Positions 9,724-22,562 of a stretch of 44,602 nucleotides of DNA are shown piece by piece. The position numbers were made by a program, and so were the translations under genes. How positions within the stretch are numbered: position 1 is the first letter of the stretch; every line of letters starts with the position of its first letter. This DNA is from Lysobacterales bacterium (GTDB taxonomy: Bacteria > Pseudomonadota > Gammaproteobacteria > Xanthomonadales > SZUA-36). The DNA lies in the NCBI GenBank assembly GCA_011773845.1, contig WVWV01000165.1, forward strand, positions 45,368-89,969, in the 5' to 3' direction. The notes below the pieces were generated by a model. That model did not search any database and was not told the DNA's origin. It was given only the letters and a program-made list of their open reading frames with translations.

Positions 9724-10263
9724 ATGCGCAAACAACTCCTGTTTCCCATCATCGGCCTGTTGGTCGCAGCCCCTCTGGCTTTCGCGGAATGGACCCCGGA
9801 CAACAACAACGAAATGGAACTGTCGGTCGCCAAGGCCATCGTCATGGCCAAGGACGAAGATCCCGGCATGCTGAAGTGGTTCGAACAGGCGGCCGGCTAC
9901 GCCGTCTTTCCACGCGTCGGCAAAGGCGGTATCGGCATCGGCGGCGCGCGGGGCAAAGGCTTGCTGATCCAGGGCGACCGGACGCTGGGCCGGGTCACCC
10001 TCACCCAGGTCACGGTCGGTTTCCAGTTGGGCGGGCAAGTTTATGCCGAGTACATCTTCTTCCGTGACCAGACCGCCCTGGAGGATTTCCAGCGCGGCAA
10101 CTTCGAACTCGGCGCGCAGGTCTCGGCCGTGGCGGTGACCGCCGGCGCATCGGCGGATGCCGACTACAGCAAGGGCGTGGCCGTGTTCACGATTGCCGAG
10201 GGCGGTCTGATGTACGAGGCCTCGGTGGGCGGCCAGAAGTTCAACTACAAGGACCTCGACTAG
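9724..10263 (+). CDS. Secreted SYLF-domain (YSC84-related) lipid-binding protein
   Basis: A 179-residue protein with a Sec signal peptide, MRKQLLFPIIGLLVAAPLAFA, cleaved before EWTPD. The mature part is a SYLF domain: AGYAVFPRVGKGGIGIGGARGKG, then VTLTQVTVGFQLGGQVYAEYIFF and SKGVAVFTIAEGGLMYEASVGGQKF. The fold binds lipids in eukaryotes; the role of bacterial periplasmic forms is unclear. The ATG is preceded by GGAG, and a TATAGT (9675-9680) may be its -10. It appears monocistronic, followed by an inverted repeat before the convergent lipid kinase. Confidence 0.9.
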   Translation: MRKQLLFPIIGLLVAAPLAFAEWTPDNNNEMELSVAKAIVMAKDEDPGMLKWFEQAAGYAVFPRVGKGGIGIGGARGKGLLIQGDRTLGRVTLTQVTVGFQLGGQVYAEYIFFRDQTALEDFQRGNFELGAQVSAVAVTAGASADADYSKGVAVFTIAEGGLMYEASVGGQKFNYKDLD

Positions 10264-10278
10264 CGCTTGCCACGAACC

Positions 10279-10303
10279 GGTGCCGGGCCGATGGCCCGGC
10301 GCC
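10279..10303. terminator. Hairpin between convergent genes, no U-tract
   Basis: GCCGGGCC (10282-10289), loop GAT, GGCCCGGC (10293-10300), extendable to 11 pairs with one wobble. It occupies the 44-base gap between SYLF and lipid kinase stop codons and could pause or end transcription from both sides, but no T run follows on either strand. Confidence 0.5.
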
Positions 10304-10307
10304 GCGT

Positions 10308-11198
10308 TCAGCAAAACATCTCCACCGCACGGGGCAGGCAACGAATCGTCACCGGGCTCGTCCCCCGCAACTCGCCATCGACGCTCAGCGGCAGGTCGGC
10401 CGGCGCATCGATGCAGAGTTCGCGCACCTGCCAGGTGCTGACCTCCTCGAAACGCAGGTGTCCGCCCGAGTACACCGTGGGCAACAATCGCAGCAGTCGC
10501 CGTCGCGTCAAACCTGCAACCAGGGTGACATCCAGCAGGCCGTCATCCAGCCGCGCCGCGGGCGCGATCAGGAAGTGCGTGCCGGTGTAGCGCGAATTCG
10601 AGGCCTCGATGAGGAGGCCATCCCGCTCCAGCGGGCGGCCATCCAGTCGCAAGCGCAGGGGCACCGTGCGCAACCGCCTCAACTGCCACAGGGTGCCGAG
10701 CGTGTAGGCGCCCGGGCCTGCCCATTTGAGGCGGTTGGCGACCTGGCCGGCCGCGACCGGCAACCCCAGGCCGATGATGTTGAGAAAGTGGAACGCATCC
10801 GACGGTGTCGCCGCGTGCCCCACGTCGACCCGGAACGTCGACCCGCGGGTGAGCTTGTCGACCGCCGCTCGCCAGTCGCGATCGGCAAGCCCGAGGTCCT
10901 TGGAGAACGCATTGCCCGTGCCCAGCGGCACCACGCCCAGCGGCGGGCGCGCCTCGGGCGCATGCTGCAGCAACCCGTTGAGCACCTCGAACAGCGTACC
11001 GTCCCCGCCGACCGCGACCAGGCCGTCGTAACCGGACAGGTCGGCTGCCCCGACCAGGCTGGCGGTCCGCCCGCCGGGCAGCGTCGTCGCTGCCTCCGCG
11101 GACACGCCGCGCGCGGCCAGCGCCTCCAGGATGCGCGGCAGGCTTCCCGCGTGTTTGCCGGAAGCGGCCCGTTCATTGACGATCAGCAGCAGTCTCAA
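10308..11198 (-). CDS. Diacylglycerol/lipid kinase family protein
   Basis: A 296-residue lipid kinase of the DgkB/YegS/BmrU group, which phosphorylates diacylglycerol or related lipids with ATP at the membrane face. It shows the nucleotide-binding GGDGT (residues 64-68) and GTGN (93-96) motifs, then the beta-sandwich domain with IGLGLPVAAGQVANRLKW and SNSRYTGTHFLIAP. Length is normal. The start appears to be TTG at 11198 (reading LRLLLIVNERAASGKHAG, which aligns with the family N-terminus); no better ATG or GTG exists. The ribosome-binding site is weak, so expression may be low. It stands alone between convergent SYLF and the small protein gene. The exact lipid is unknown. Confidence 0.9.
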   Translation of the reverse strand: MRLLLIVNERAASGKHAGSLPRILEALAARGVSAEAATTLPGGRTASLVGAADLSGYDGLVAVGGDGTLFEVLNGLLQHAPEARPPLGVVPLGTGNAFSKDLGLADRDWRAAVDKLTRGSTFRVDVGHAATPSDAFHFLNIIGLGLPVAAGQVANRLKWAGPGAYTLGTLWQLRRLRTVPLRLRLDGRPLERDGLLIEASNSRYTGTHFLIAPAARLDDGLLDVTLVAGLTRRRLLRLLPTVYSGGHLRFEEVSTWQVRELCIDAPADLPLSVDGELRGTSPVTIRCLPRAVEMFC

Positions 11199-11309
11199 GT
11201 GTCCGGCTCGTCCACCCCCGGGTGCTTCTTACCACGTTCGGGCAAGCGATGCACCCGCCCGGGGACGGGCGGGGCCGGGAATCGGCGTCGATCGGACTGA
11301 CCGGGCCGC

Positions 11310-11552
11310 TCAGCCGCGCAGGGCGTCACGCAGGCGCAGGTAGCCCTCTTTCAGCTCGCCGCCCAGTTGGTGCAAGGCCGCCCCCACCCCCTCGGTGGTG
11401 GCCTCGACATCGGCGCGGGCGGCAAAGTCGTCCCATTTCGCCTCCAGCTTGCCCCATTCCTCGCGGGCCTCCATGGAAGCCAGGTGAAGGCGGACATGGA
11501 TCTCGTCGCGTGCTTGCCGGATATCGCCCAACAGGTCCTTGAAATCGTTCAT
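11310..11552 (-). CDS. Small acidic helical protein, unknown function
   Basis: An 80-residue protein, MNDFKDLLGDIRQARDEIHV followed by an almost uninterrupted amphipathic helix rich in Glu, Asp, Arg and Ala; it has no Cys, signal peptide or membrane segment and is probably a helical hairpin or coiled coil. I do not recognise a named family. A GGGGAT ribosome-binding site lies 6 bases before the ATG and codon use is like its neighbours, so it is a convincing gene. It is divergent from the alpha/beta hydrolase (92-base gap) and 111 bases upstream of the lipid kinase on the same strand. Confidence 0.8.
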   Translation of the reverse strand: MNDFKDLLGDIRQARDEIHVRLHLASMEAREEWGKLEAKWDDFAARADVEATTEGVGAALHQLGGELKEGYLRLRDALRG

Positions 11553-11644
11553 GACATATCCCCGTGAAGCCGTACGGTGTCCGATTTCAGTTTACACTGG
11601 GCCTGTTGTGACCAATTGACCGTCATCAGCAAAGGTTCGGAATC

Positions 11645-12466
11645 ATGCCCGCGCTCGATATCAACGGTGCCTCGCTGTGGTACCGGCAGGCAGGCCGGGG
11701 ACCCGAGAACATCGTGTTCTCGCACGGACTGCTCATGGACCACACCATGTTCGACGCCCAGCTGGAGGCGCTGGCCGAGCGCTTTCGCTGCATCGCCTAT
11801 GACCACCGGGGCCAGGGCCGCAGCGAGCCGACGCGCAGCGGTTACGATATGGACAGCCTCACCGCCGATGCAGCCGCATTGATCGAGCGCCTGGGGGCTG
11901 CGCCCTGCCACTTCGTGGGACTCTCCATGGGCGGTTTCGTCGGCCTGCGGCTGGCCATCCGGCGGCCCGAACTGCTGCGCTCGCTGGTGCTGGTCAACAC
12001 CACTGCGGAGACCGATCCGCCCGGCAAATTCGTTCAGTACTGGCTGATGCGGGCGTGGGCCAGGGTATTCGGCTTCCGAGCGCTGCTCCGCCCCATCCTG
12101 CCGGTCATGTTCGGGGCCTCCACGCTGGCCGACCCGGCAATGCAAGCGGTGACGGAACGCTGGCAGGCACTGGTCCGGGACGCGCGGCGGCGCGCGTTAC
12201 TGAAGGCGACCGCGGGCGTGCTGTACCGTGCGGGTGTCGCGGACGCGTTGCATCGCATACGAACCCCGACGCTGATCGTTGCGGGGGCAGAGGATACCGC
12301 CACCCCGCCCGCCACCGCACGCCGCATGCATGCGGCCATCACAGGCGCCCGCTACGTCGAGATTCCCGGCGCCGGCCACAGTTCACCTCTCGAGCAGCCG
12401 GCCTCCGTGACCGCAGCCATCCAGGCCTTCCTGGCGGACCCACAGGCACCCATCGGCGGCAGCTGA
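11645..12466 (+). CDS. Alpha/beta-fold hydrolase
   Basis: A 273-residue hydrolase of the haloperoxidase/3-oxoadipate enol-lactonase-like group. It has the oxyanion SHG (26-28), the nucleophile elbow GLSMGG with S94, the acid D217 in AGAEDTATPP and the base H245 in PGAGHSSPLEQP. A helical cap spans about 125-200 (WLMRAWARVFGFRALLRPIL). Cytoplasmic; substrate unknown, probably a small ester or lactone. The promoter may include TACACT near 11595. It is followed by a 241-base gap with a large inverted repeat. Confidence 0.92.
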   Translation: MPALDINGASLWYRQAGRGPENIVFSHGLLMDHTMFDAQLEALAERFRCIAYDHRGQGRSEPTRSGYDMDSLTADAAALIERLGAAPCHFVGLSMGGFVGLRLAIRRPELLRSLVLVNTTAETDPPGKFVQYWLMRAWARVFGFRALLRPILPVMFGASTLADPAMQAVTERWQALVRDARRRALLKATAGVLYRAGVADALHRIRTPTLIVAGAEDTATPPATARRMHAAITGARYVEIPGAGHSSPLEQPASVTAAIQAFLADPQAPIGGS

Positions 12467-12483
12467 ACTCAGGCCAAACGAAA

Positions 12484-12539
12484 CCCGCGGCTCGGCGCCG
12501 GAGGGCACGCCCTCCTTCGTCGGCACCGTGAACCGCGGG
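12484..12539. repeat. Nested inverted repeat in convergent intergenic region
   Basis: Three nested arm pairs: CCCGCGG (12484-12490) with CCGCGGG (12533-12539); CGGCGCC (12493-12499) with GGCACCG (12522-12528, one wobble); GGAGGGC (12500-12506) with GCCCTCC (12509-12515). It lies in the 241-base gap (12467-12707) between the convergent hydrolase and permease genes, which also contains the 10-base palindrome GCTTCGAAGC (12589-12598). There is no T run, so it is not a standard terminator; it may be a Rho-independent-like bidirectional barrier or one copy of a dispersed repeat. No convincing gene lies in the gap. Confidence 0.65.
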
Positions 12540-12707
12540 CCGGCACTCCGGTTCCCGGCAGGGCAGTCCGCTGACATTTCCTGGCCTCGCTTCGAAGCCG
12601 GTCGGGTCGGGGCTTTGCTCCGCTCCCCTTCGTGCACAATCATCATACCGCCGCTGCGCCACGGTTCATTGACCGACGTCAATTGCGCGGGGTGCGGGAC
12701 GACTGGC

Positions 12708-14522
12708 TCAGAGTTGGTAGGCGTACGACAGCACCGTGCTGAGCACCACCCACATGATGACCGTCAGGGGCGTCCCGACGCGCACGAAGTCGGTAAACCG
12801 GTAGCCACCGGCATTCATCACCAGCAGGTTGGTCTTGTAGGCCATGGGCGTGACGAAGCTCAGGTTGGCGCCGAACAGCACGGCCAGCACGAAGGGCTCC
12901 AGCGGCAGGCCCAGCTCCATGGCGATGCTGATCGCAATCGGCGTGCCGATCACGGCCGCCGCGTTATTGGAGACGATGTTGGTGAATACCGCCATCAGCA
13001 GCATCAGCAAGGCCAGTACCCATGACGGTGACAGGCCAGCGGTCGAAAACAGGAATACCTGGGCCAGGTAGTCCGCGCCGCCGGTCCTCATGAGGGCCGA
13101 GCCCAGTGCCAGCGAGGCGACAATGATGAGAATCACCTGCGCGCTCAACGCGCGCGTGGCGTCCCGCCAGGCGAGGCAGCCGGTCAGGATCATGACGAAA
13201 CAGCCCAGCAGGGCGCTGACGTGAATCGGCAGCCAGCCCAGCGCCGCCATCAGGATCACCGCCACCATGGTCGCCAGCGCCAGCGGGGCCTTGCGCGTCC
13301 GCGGCAGGTCGGTGGTGCTGTCCAGCACCAGCAGTTCGCCACCCCGCTTCAGCTGCGAAATGTCCTGCGGGCGGCCCTGCACCAGCAGCACGTCGCTCGC
13401 ACGCAGCTTGAGCGTCTGCAGATCGGGCGTGCGATAGCCGATCACCCCCCCCGCCCGGTGCACGGCCAGCAAGTCCAGGCCGTACTGCTGCTTGAGGCGC
13501 ACATCGCCGAGCCGGAGGCCGTGCAGGCGGGACCCGCCCACCACGGCGACCTCGGCCAGTTGCAGCTCCTCGGTGGCCTCGTCGGCATCGCCCACCGTGC
13601 CCAGCTCCGCGCCCAGCATGGCCTGGAAATCCTTCAGGCGATCCACGGTATCGGTCACCAGCAGTCGGTCACCGGCGCGGATCCGCACGTCGGGCAAGGG
13701 CGAGATGTACAGATTGTCACCGCGCAGCATCCGGTTGACCTGCATCTCGTTGGCGGTTTTCTCGAACGCCACGGCCAGGCGCTGGCCAATCAAGGGGCTG
13801 TCCTCGGCCAGCGTCAGCTGGGCGTGGTAAACGCGCGAAGATGCGTCCGCAATCGGCGGCTTGCGGTCCGGGATCAAACGCGGCGCGATCAGCCAGAGGT
13901 ACAGCACCGCGACCCCCCCGGCGATCAGCACGGGTTGCAGGAAATCGAACATCTGGAAACGCTCCATGCCCATGTCCGCGGCCACGGAGACCACCAGCAG
14001 GTTGGTCGAGGTGCCGATGGTGGTGCTCATGCCCCCTATCAGGGTGGCGAGCCCCATCGGCAGCAGTACCCCGGCGGTCGGCGTATTGCTGCGCAAGGCC
14101 GCGCCGATCAGCATCGGCAGCATCAGCACCACGATGGGCGTGTTGTTCATGAACGCGCTGAGTGCGGCCCCCACGATCAGCGTGGCCAACAGCGCGAGCG
14201 CGGGACTGCGCTTCCAGACCCGGCCCAGCCGCCGCGCCACCGGCTCCAGGGCGCCGGTCCGCACCAGGGCGTGCCCGGCGATCATCAGCGCGCAGACGGC
14301 CACCAGCGCCTCGTGGCCGAAGCCGTGGAAGAACTCCGCCGTCTCCAGGGTGCCCTGTTCGGAGTGGTATGGGAACAGCTCGAATCCAACCACCAGCGTG
14401 ACCAGCACGAACAGGCTGGAGGACTCCAGCGGAATCCGCTCCCGGGTGAACAGGTACAGGGCCAGCACCGTCATCAACAGCACCGCCAGGGCATGTTCAT
14501 TGGGCAACGCGGGAAAACTCAT
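12708..14522 (-). CDS. SLC13/DASS-type permease with two TrkA-C (RCK_C) domains
   Basis: A 604-residue inner-membrane transporter with about 5-6 helices on each side of a cytosolic insert. Each half carries a DASS-like Asn-Thr/Asn-Asn loop: FMNNTPIVVLMLP in the first, IVSNNAAAVIGTPIAISIAM in the second. The insert (about 220-400) holds two RCK_C domains (AEDSPLIGQRLAVAFE...IRAGDRLLVTDTVDRL and AEVAVVGGSRLHGLRLGDV...LKLRASDVLLVQGRPQDI), thought to bind a regulatory ligand. Members are often called sodium-sulfate or carboxylate symporters; the substrate here is unknown. A sulfate role would fit the sulfotransferase 8 kb away, but that is speculative. Confidence 0.9.
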   Translation of the reverse strand: MSFPALPNEHALAVLLMTVLALYLFTRERIPLESSSLFVLVTLVVGFELFPYHSEQGTLETAEFFHGFGHEALVAVCALMIAGHALVRTGALEPVARRLGRVWKRSPALALLATLIVGAALSAFMNNTPIVVLMLPMLIGAALRSNTPTAGVLLPMGLATLIGGMSTTIGTSTNLLVVSVAADMGMERFQMFDFLQPVLIAGGVAVLYLWLIAPRLIPDRKPPIADASSRVYHAQLTLAEDSPLIGQRLAVAFEKTANEMQVNRMLRGDNLYISPLPDVRIRAGDRLLVTDTVDRLKDFQAMLGAELGTVGDADEATEELQLAEVAVVGGSRLHGLRLGDVRLKQQYGLDLLAVHRAGGVIGYRTPDLQTLKLRASDVLLVQGRPQDISQLKRGGELLVLDSTTDLPRTRKAPLALATMVAVILMAALGWLPIHVSALLGCFVMILTGCLAWRDATRALSAQVILIIVASLALGSALMRTGGADYLAQVFLFSTAGLSPSWVLALLMLLMAVFTNIVSNNAAAVIGTPIAISIAMELGLPLEPFVLAVLFGANLSFVTPMAYKTNLLVMNAGGYRFTDFVRVGTPLTVIMWVVLSTVLSYAYQL

Positions 14523-14636
14523 GACAACGGGTCTTCCGGAGCTCGACAGCCAAATATTAGCCTATTGGGGGACTGCACGGGCCGCGCCGGTGCCCGCGGT
14601 GCTTGTCCGACCTCGCGAATCTGTCAGAATGGCGCG

Positions 14637-18318
<3,682 letters not shown>

Positions 18319-18322
18319 GGGC

Positions 18323-21300
18323 TCAGTCTTCCGCCAGCCGGGCCGCCTCCTCGATATCCACCTGCACCAGGCGCGAGACGCCGGGCTCCCGCATGGTTAC
18401 CCCGCTGAGCTGGTGCACCATCTCCATCGTGATCTTGTTGTGGGTCACGATGATGAACTGGACGTTCTCGGCCATCTCCCGCACGAGCGCCGAGAACCGC
18501 CCCACGTTGGCATCATCCAATGGCGCGTCGACCTCGTCAAGCAGGCAGAACGGAGCGGGATTGAGCCGGAAAATCGCGAACACGAACGCCACCGCGGTCA
18601 GCGCTTTCTCGCCGCCCGATAACAGGTGGATGCTGCTGACCCGCTTGCCGGGTGGCCGTCCCATGATGCCCACGCCCGTGGTCAGCAGGTCCTCCCCGGT
18701 CAACTCCAGGTAGCCATGGCCGCCCCCGAACAGGCGGGGAAAGAGCTCCTGCATGCCCTTGTTGACCCGCTCGAAAGTGTCCTTGAAGCGGGTGCGGGTC
18801 TGGCGGTCGATGCGGGCGATGGCGCCCTCGAGGGTCGTGAGCGCCTCGATCAGATCTTCGTTCTGGGCGTCCAGGTATTCCTTGCGTTTCAGTTCTTCTT
18901 CGTACTCCTGGATCGCCGCGAGGTTCACGGGCTCCAGGCGCGAAATGCGCGTGCCCAGGCGCTCGATGTCCTCCTCCCACTGCCCCGCATCGGCATCCTC
19001 GGGAATCGAACCCGCAACGGCCTCGATCTCCGCCCCGAGCGCTTCGGTCTGCCGCCGCAGGGTCCGGGCATTGAGCTCCAGCTCCTGCTGCTGGAGCCGG
19101 GTGTGTTCCAGCTCCTGGCGCACGGCTTCGACCGCTTGTACGGACTCCTGCCGGGTCGCATCGAGTTCCCGGTATGTTTCCTCCAGTGCCTGGATTCCGC
19201 GCCGCGCCTCGGCCTGCTTCTGCTCCACCTCGACCCGCCGCGCCAGCAATCCGTCCATCTCGCCCTGCACCCCGGCCGCGGGGTCTTCTGCCTCCGCGAT
19301 CAGCCCCGCCAGCGTCTCCCTCCGCTGCTGCAACTGCGCAATCTGCGTGTCCATGCGGCCCAGTGACTGCGTGAGAGAATCCAGGCTGGCCTGGTTCGAA
19401 CCCGCGCGCACCGCCAGCTCGTGGCGTTTCTCGCGCGCGCTCGCCGCCACCGTCCGGGCCTGCGTGCGGCGCTCCAGCAATGGCGTGCGCTGCTGCTCGA
19501 GTTCGGCGCGTTCGGCCTCGAGGCCGGCCATGGATTCCAGCACTTGCTCCAGTTCTCCGCGGGTCTCAGCGAGTGCGGCTGCATCCGCCTGCTGCGCCTC
19601 CTCGAGCTGCTGCAGTTCGCGCCCGAGCCGCTCGCCCCGCTGCGTCAGGTCGTCGATCCTGCCCTGGGCGCCGCCCAGCTCGGCCTCCAGTTCCGCGCGC
19701 TGCCGGTGCAAGCCATTGGCCTCGTCCTGCAGGCGCGTCACCTCGACCTCCAGGGCGTGGCGAGCCTCGCGTGCGGACTCGTTGCCCGATTCCAGCTTCG
19801 CACAATGCGCGCGCAGATCGTCGGCCTGCTTGGTCAGCGTCTCGATTTCCTGTTGCCGCTCCAGCGCGCCGGCGCCGGAGGCCGCGCGCCCGGCGACCCG
19901 CACCCAGCCCGGGCCCACCCACTCGCCCGCCCGGGTGATCGCGGATTCTTCCTGGTCGAACTCATCCAGCAATTCGATGGCGGAGGCGAGGTCCTCCGCC
20001 ACCCGCACACGGTTCAACATGGCGATGACGGGGTCCGGCCCCTTGACTTTCTCAGCCAATGAGCCGGACCTCGGTCGCACGCCGCCGGACCGGTCCTGCA
20101 GCATGCCCAGCCCAGCCCCCTCCAGCGCGCCGACCGCGGCCGCATGGCCCGCCAGGTCGGTCACCATCAGCGCGTCCAGCCAGTGGCCCAGAACCTGCTC
20201 GACGGCCGGCTCCCAACCGCTCTCCGTGCGCAACTGGGTGACCAGCCGCGGCGCGTCCCCCAGTCCCTGGCCAGTGATCCACTCGCGCGCCTGGCCCTGG
20301 CTCTCCGCGGCCGCCTGCAGCGCGTTCAGGGTGGCGAGCCGCGCCTCGAGAGCCTGCAATTCGCGGCGCTGCTGCGCCTCCTCTGCCGAGCTGGCCCGTA
20401 GCGCTTCCTGGAGCTCGGTGAGGCGATTGCGCGCATCATCCAGCTCGCCCTGCTTGCCGGCCTCGGCGGCCGCAGCGGATTTGCAGCGGCGCTGAAGCTC
20501 GCGTTGCGCCTGGTCCAGGGGTTCCGGATCGGCGTCGGCGGTCTCGCTGCGCAGTTCTTCCATGCGCTGCGCGGCCGCGGCGATGCGCTGGTCCAGAACC
20601 TCGACCCGCGCCCGCAGCCCGTCGGCCACGCGGTTACGCTCGGCGCTGCCCTGGTGGTGCGTCTCCAGTCGGGACTGCCAGGCCTGCACCTCGGCCTCCA
20701 CTGCCTGCAAATCCGCTTCCGCCGCGGTGTCCTCCGCCTGCGCCTCCTCCAGCGCCGGCGTCAATTCCGCGAGGCGCCCGGTGAAGTCTTCCATCTGGGC
20801 CCGATCGAGCGCCATGTGCTGCTCCAACTCCGCCAGTGCCTGCCCGACTTCCTCATGCTCCTTGCGCTGCAGCGACTGCAGCTCACGTCCATGCTGGATG
20901 CTCTGCTCGAGCCGCGCGATGTCACTGGTGACCGCGTACAGTTCCGCCTGCACCTCGCTGAAAGCCTCGTTGGCCTGCGCCTGCTGCTGATGCAACTCTT
21001 CCAGGCCGGCCTCCGCCGCCCGCTGTGCCGCGCGCCGTTCTTCCAAAGCCGTTTCCTGGCCGCGCAGGCCGGCGCGGCCGGCATCTGCCCGCGCCACCTC
21101 GTCCCGCCAGCGTAAGGCCAGCAGGCGGGTTTCCAGGTCTCGCTGCTGCTGCTTGAGCTTGCGATAGCGCTCCGCGGCGCGGGCCTGCCGCTTGAGCCGC
21201 GCCAGGTGATTGCCCACCTCCTCGCGCAGGTCGGCCAGGCGGTCGAGGTTCTCGCGCGTGTGGGCGATGCGGCTCTCGGTCTCGCGGCGGCGCTCCTTGT

Positions 21301-21817
21301 ACTTCGAGATACCCGCAGCCTCCTCGAGGTGCGCGCGAATCTCGTCGGGGCGCGCATCGACCACCTGCGAAATCATGCCTTGCTCGATGATCGAGTAGCT
21401 CTTGGAGCCCAGCCCCGTGCCGAGGAACAGGTCCCGCACGTCCTTGCGCCGGCATCGCGTGCCGTTCAGCGTGTATACCGAGATACCGTCGCGACCGACC
21501 ACGCGCTTGACCGAAATCTCCGCGTAGGCGGCGAATTCACCGCCAATCTGTCCATCGGAATTATCGAACAGCAACTCCACGGAAGCGGTGCCCACGGGCT
21601 TGCGCGTGGAGGAACCGGAGAAGATGACATCGGACATCAATTCGCCGCGCAGGACGCGCGCGGAACCCTCGCCCATCACCCAGCGCACCGCATCGATGAT
21701 GTTGGACTTGCCGCAGCCGTTCGGGCCGACGATTCCGGTGAGGTTGGTGGGTGCCCGGAAGGTCGTTGGATCCACGAAGGATTTGAACCCGGCGAGCTTA
21801 ATGGCCGTCAGTCGCAT
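18323..21817 (-). CDS. smc: Chromosome segregation ATPase SMC
   Basis: SMC is the ATPase of the condensin complex that extrudes and organises the chromosome together with ScpA and ScpB, both encoded at 23.7-25.2 kb. The 1164-residue protein has the N-terminal ATP site (MRLTAIKLAGFKSFVDP, Walker A GPNGCGKSN at 31-39), long coiled coils rich in Glu, Gln, Ala and Arg, a hinge about residues 510-660 with Gly-rich segments (GLGDAPRLVTQL, VGALEGAGLGMLQD), and the C-terminal LSGGEKALTAVAFVFA signature with Walker B CLLDEVDAPLDD. It heads smc-zipA-ligA and is divergent from queF with 65 bases between starts. Presence of SMC/ScpAB argues against an enteric with MukBEF. Confidence 0.99.
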   Translation of the reverse strand: MRLTAIKLAGFKSFVDPTTFRAPTNLTGIVGPNGCGKSNIIDAVRWVMGEGSARVLRGELMSDVIFSGSSTRKPVGTASVELLFDNSDGQIGGEFAAYAEISVKRVVGRDGISVYTLNGTRCRRKDVRDLFLGTGLGSKSYSIIEQGMISQVVDARPDEIRAHLEEAAGISKYKERRRETESRIAHTRENLDRLADLREEVGNHLARLKRQARAAERYRKLKQQQRDLETRLLALRWRDEVARADAGRAGLRGQETALEERRAAQRAAEAGLEELHQQQAQANEAFSEVQAELYAVTSDIARLEQSIQHGRELQSLQRKEHEEVGQALAELEQHMALDRAQMEDFTGRLAELTPALEEAQAEDTAAEADLQAVEAEVQAWQSRLETHHQGSAERNRVADGLRARVEVLDQRIAAAAQRMEELRSETADADPEPLDQAQRELQRRCKSAAAAEAGKQGELDDARNRLTELQEALRASSAEEAQQRRELQALEARLATLNALQAAAESQGQAREWITGQGLGDAPRLVTQLRTESGWEPAVEQVLGHWLDALMVTDLAGHAAAVGALEGAGLGMLQDRSGGVRPRSGSLAEKVKGPDPVIAMLNRVRVAEDLASAIELLDEFDQEESAITRAGEWVGPGWVRVAGRAASGAGALERQQEIETLTKQADDLRAHCAKLESGNESAREARHALEVEVTRLQDEANGLHRQRAELEAELGGAQGRIDDLTQRGERLGRELQQLEEAQQADAAALAETRGELEQVLESMAGLEAERAELEQQRTPLLERRTQARTVAASAREKRHELAVRAGSNQASLDSLTQSLGRMDTQIAQLQQRRETLAGLIAEAEDPAAGVQGEMDGLLARRVEVEQKQAEARRGIQALEETYRELDATRQESVQAVEAVRQELEHTRLQQQELELNARTLRRQTEALGAEIEAVAGSIPEDADAGQWEEDIERLGTRISRLEPVNLAAIQEYEEELKRKEYLDAQNEDLIEALTTLEGAIARIDRQTRTRFKDTFERVNKGMQELFPRLFGGGHGYLELTGEDLLTTGVGIMGRPPGKRVSSIHLLSGGEKALTAVAFVFAIFRLNPAPFCLLDEVDAPLDDANVGRFSALVREMAENVQFIIVTHNKITMEMVHQLSGVTMREPGVSRLVQVDIEEAARLAED

Positions 21818-21882
21818 CGATTGAATCTGTGATCAGGGATGAGTAAAGTTCCCGCCCGATTATTGTTTTCCGGAGTGGCACG

Positions 21883-22272
21883 ATGGCGACCCGACCCAGC
21901 AGGGATCTCGAAATCTTTCCGAACCCGCATCCCGAGCGTGATTATACCATTCGCATCCGCATGCCGGAGTTCACCTGCCTGTGCCCCAAGACCGGCCAGC
22001 CCGATTTCGCCACCCTGCTGCTCGAGTACGTCCCCGACCGCATGTGCGTGGAGCTCAAGTCGCTGAAGCTCTACATCTGGAGCTACCGCGACGAGGGCGC
22101 CTTTCACGAGGCCGTGACCAACCAGATACTGGGCGACCTGGTGGCCGCCACGGAACCCCGGTACATGCGCCTCACCGCCGCCTTCAACGTGCGCGGCGGC
22201 ATCGACACCACGGTGGTGGCCGAACACCGCGCGGCAGGCTGGCAGGCGCCGGACCCCGTCGCCCTGCCCTGA
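21883..22272 (+). CDS. queF: NADPH-dependent 7-cyano-7-deazaguanine reductase (type I QueF)
   Basis: QueF reduces preQ0 to preQ1, the base inserted into tRNAs with GUN anticodons on the way to queuosine. The 129-residue protein is the short, unimodular form: [21 protein letters not shown] carries the catalytic Cys (C34) and the Asp (D41), and [23 protein letters not shown] has the NADPH/substrate residues with E57. GGAG precedes the ATG by 8 bases. The 65-base gap to the divergent smc start was checked for a preQ1 riboswitch and none is seen. QueG, the last enzyme of the pathway, is encoded at 43 kb. Confidence 0.98.
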   Translation: MATRPSRDLEIFPNPHPERDYTIRIRMPEFTCLCPKTGQPDFATLLLEYVPDRMCVELKSLKLYIWSYRDEGAFHEAVTNQILGDLVAATEPRYMRLTAAFNVRGGIDTTVVAEHRAAGWQAPDPVALP

Positions 22273-22286
22273 CCCGGCGCCAGCAC

Positions 22287-22562
22287 TCAGAGCTCATCGC
22301 TGGCCACCGCCTCGATGGCCAGCGCATGGATATCGGACTGCATGAGTTCGCCCAGCGCCGTGTACACGGCTCGGTGGCGGGCGAGCATGGGTTTACCATT
22401 GAATGCCGGCGATACGATCATGACCCGGAAATGGCCGCGCCCGTCTCGCGCACCGACGTGGCCGACATGCAGGTGGCTCTCGTCCTCGACCACCAGCGAT
22501 TCCGGGCACAGTGCGGCCTGCAGCCGCTCCCGAATCGCCGCCAGTCGCTGTTCGGCCTTCAC
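22287..22562 (-). CDS. BolA family protein
   Basis: A 91-residue BolA-fold protein. Family landmarks: [47 protein letters not shown] and the C-terminal DIHALAIEA. BolA proteins partner with monothiol glutaredoxins in iron-sulfur handling or act as nucleic-acid binding regulators; the conserved His in ARHRAVY is typical. It is the second gene after yciI with a 4-base overlap, and it converges with queF across 14 bases. Confidence 0.95.
   Translation of the reverse strand: MKAEQRLAAIRERLQAALCPESLVVEDESHLHVGHVGARDGRGHFRVMIVSPAFNGKPMLARHRAVYTALGELMQSDIHALAIEAVASDEL

Noticed and set aside
12383-12682. A 99-codon minus-strand frame across the convergent gap
   Set aside because: It begins in the permease-side gap and runs over the hydrolase 3' end, has no ribosome-binding site and its sequence is dictated by the inverted repeat; kept only as part of the repeat finding.
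13221-14636. Long in-frame extension upstream of the lipoprotein gene, opposite the permease
   Set aside because: The lipoprotein signal peptide at 14637 sets the true start; the extension is antisense noise.
21818-21882. preQ1 riboswitch before queF
   Set aside because: Only 65 bases, no matching H-type pseudoknot pattern or A-rich tail was seen.
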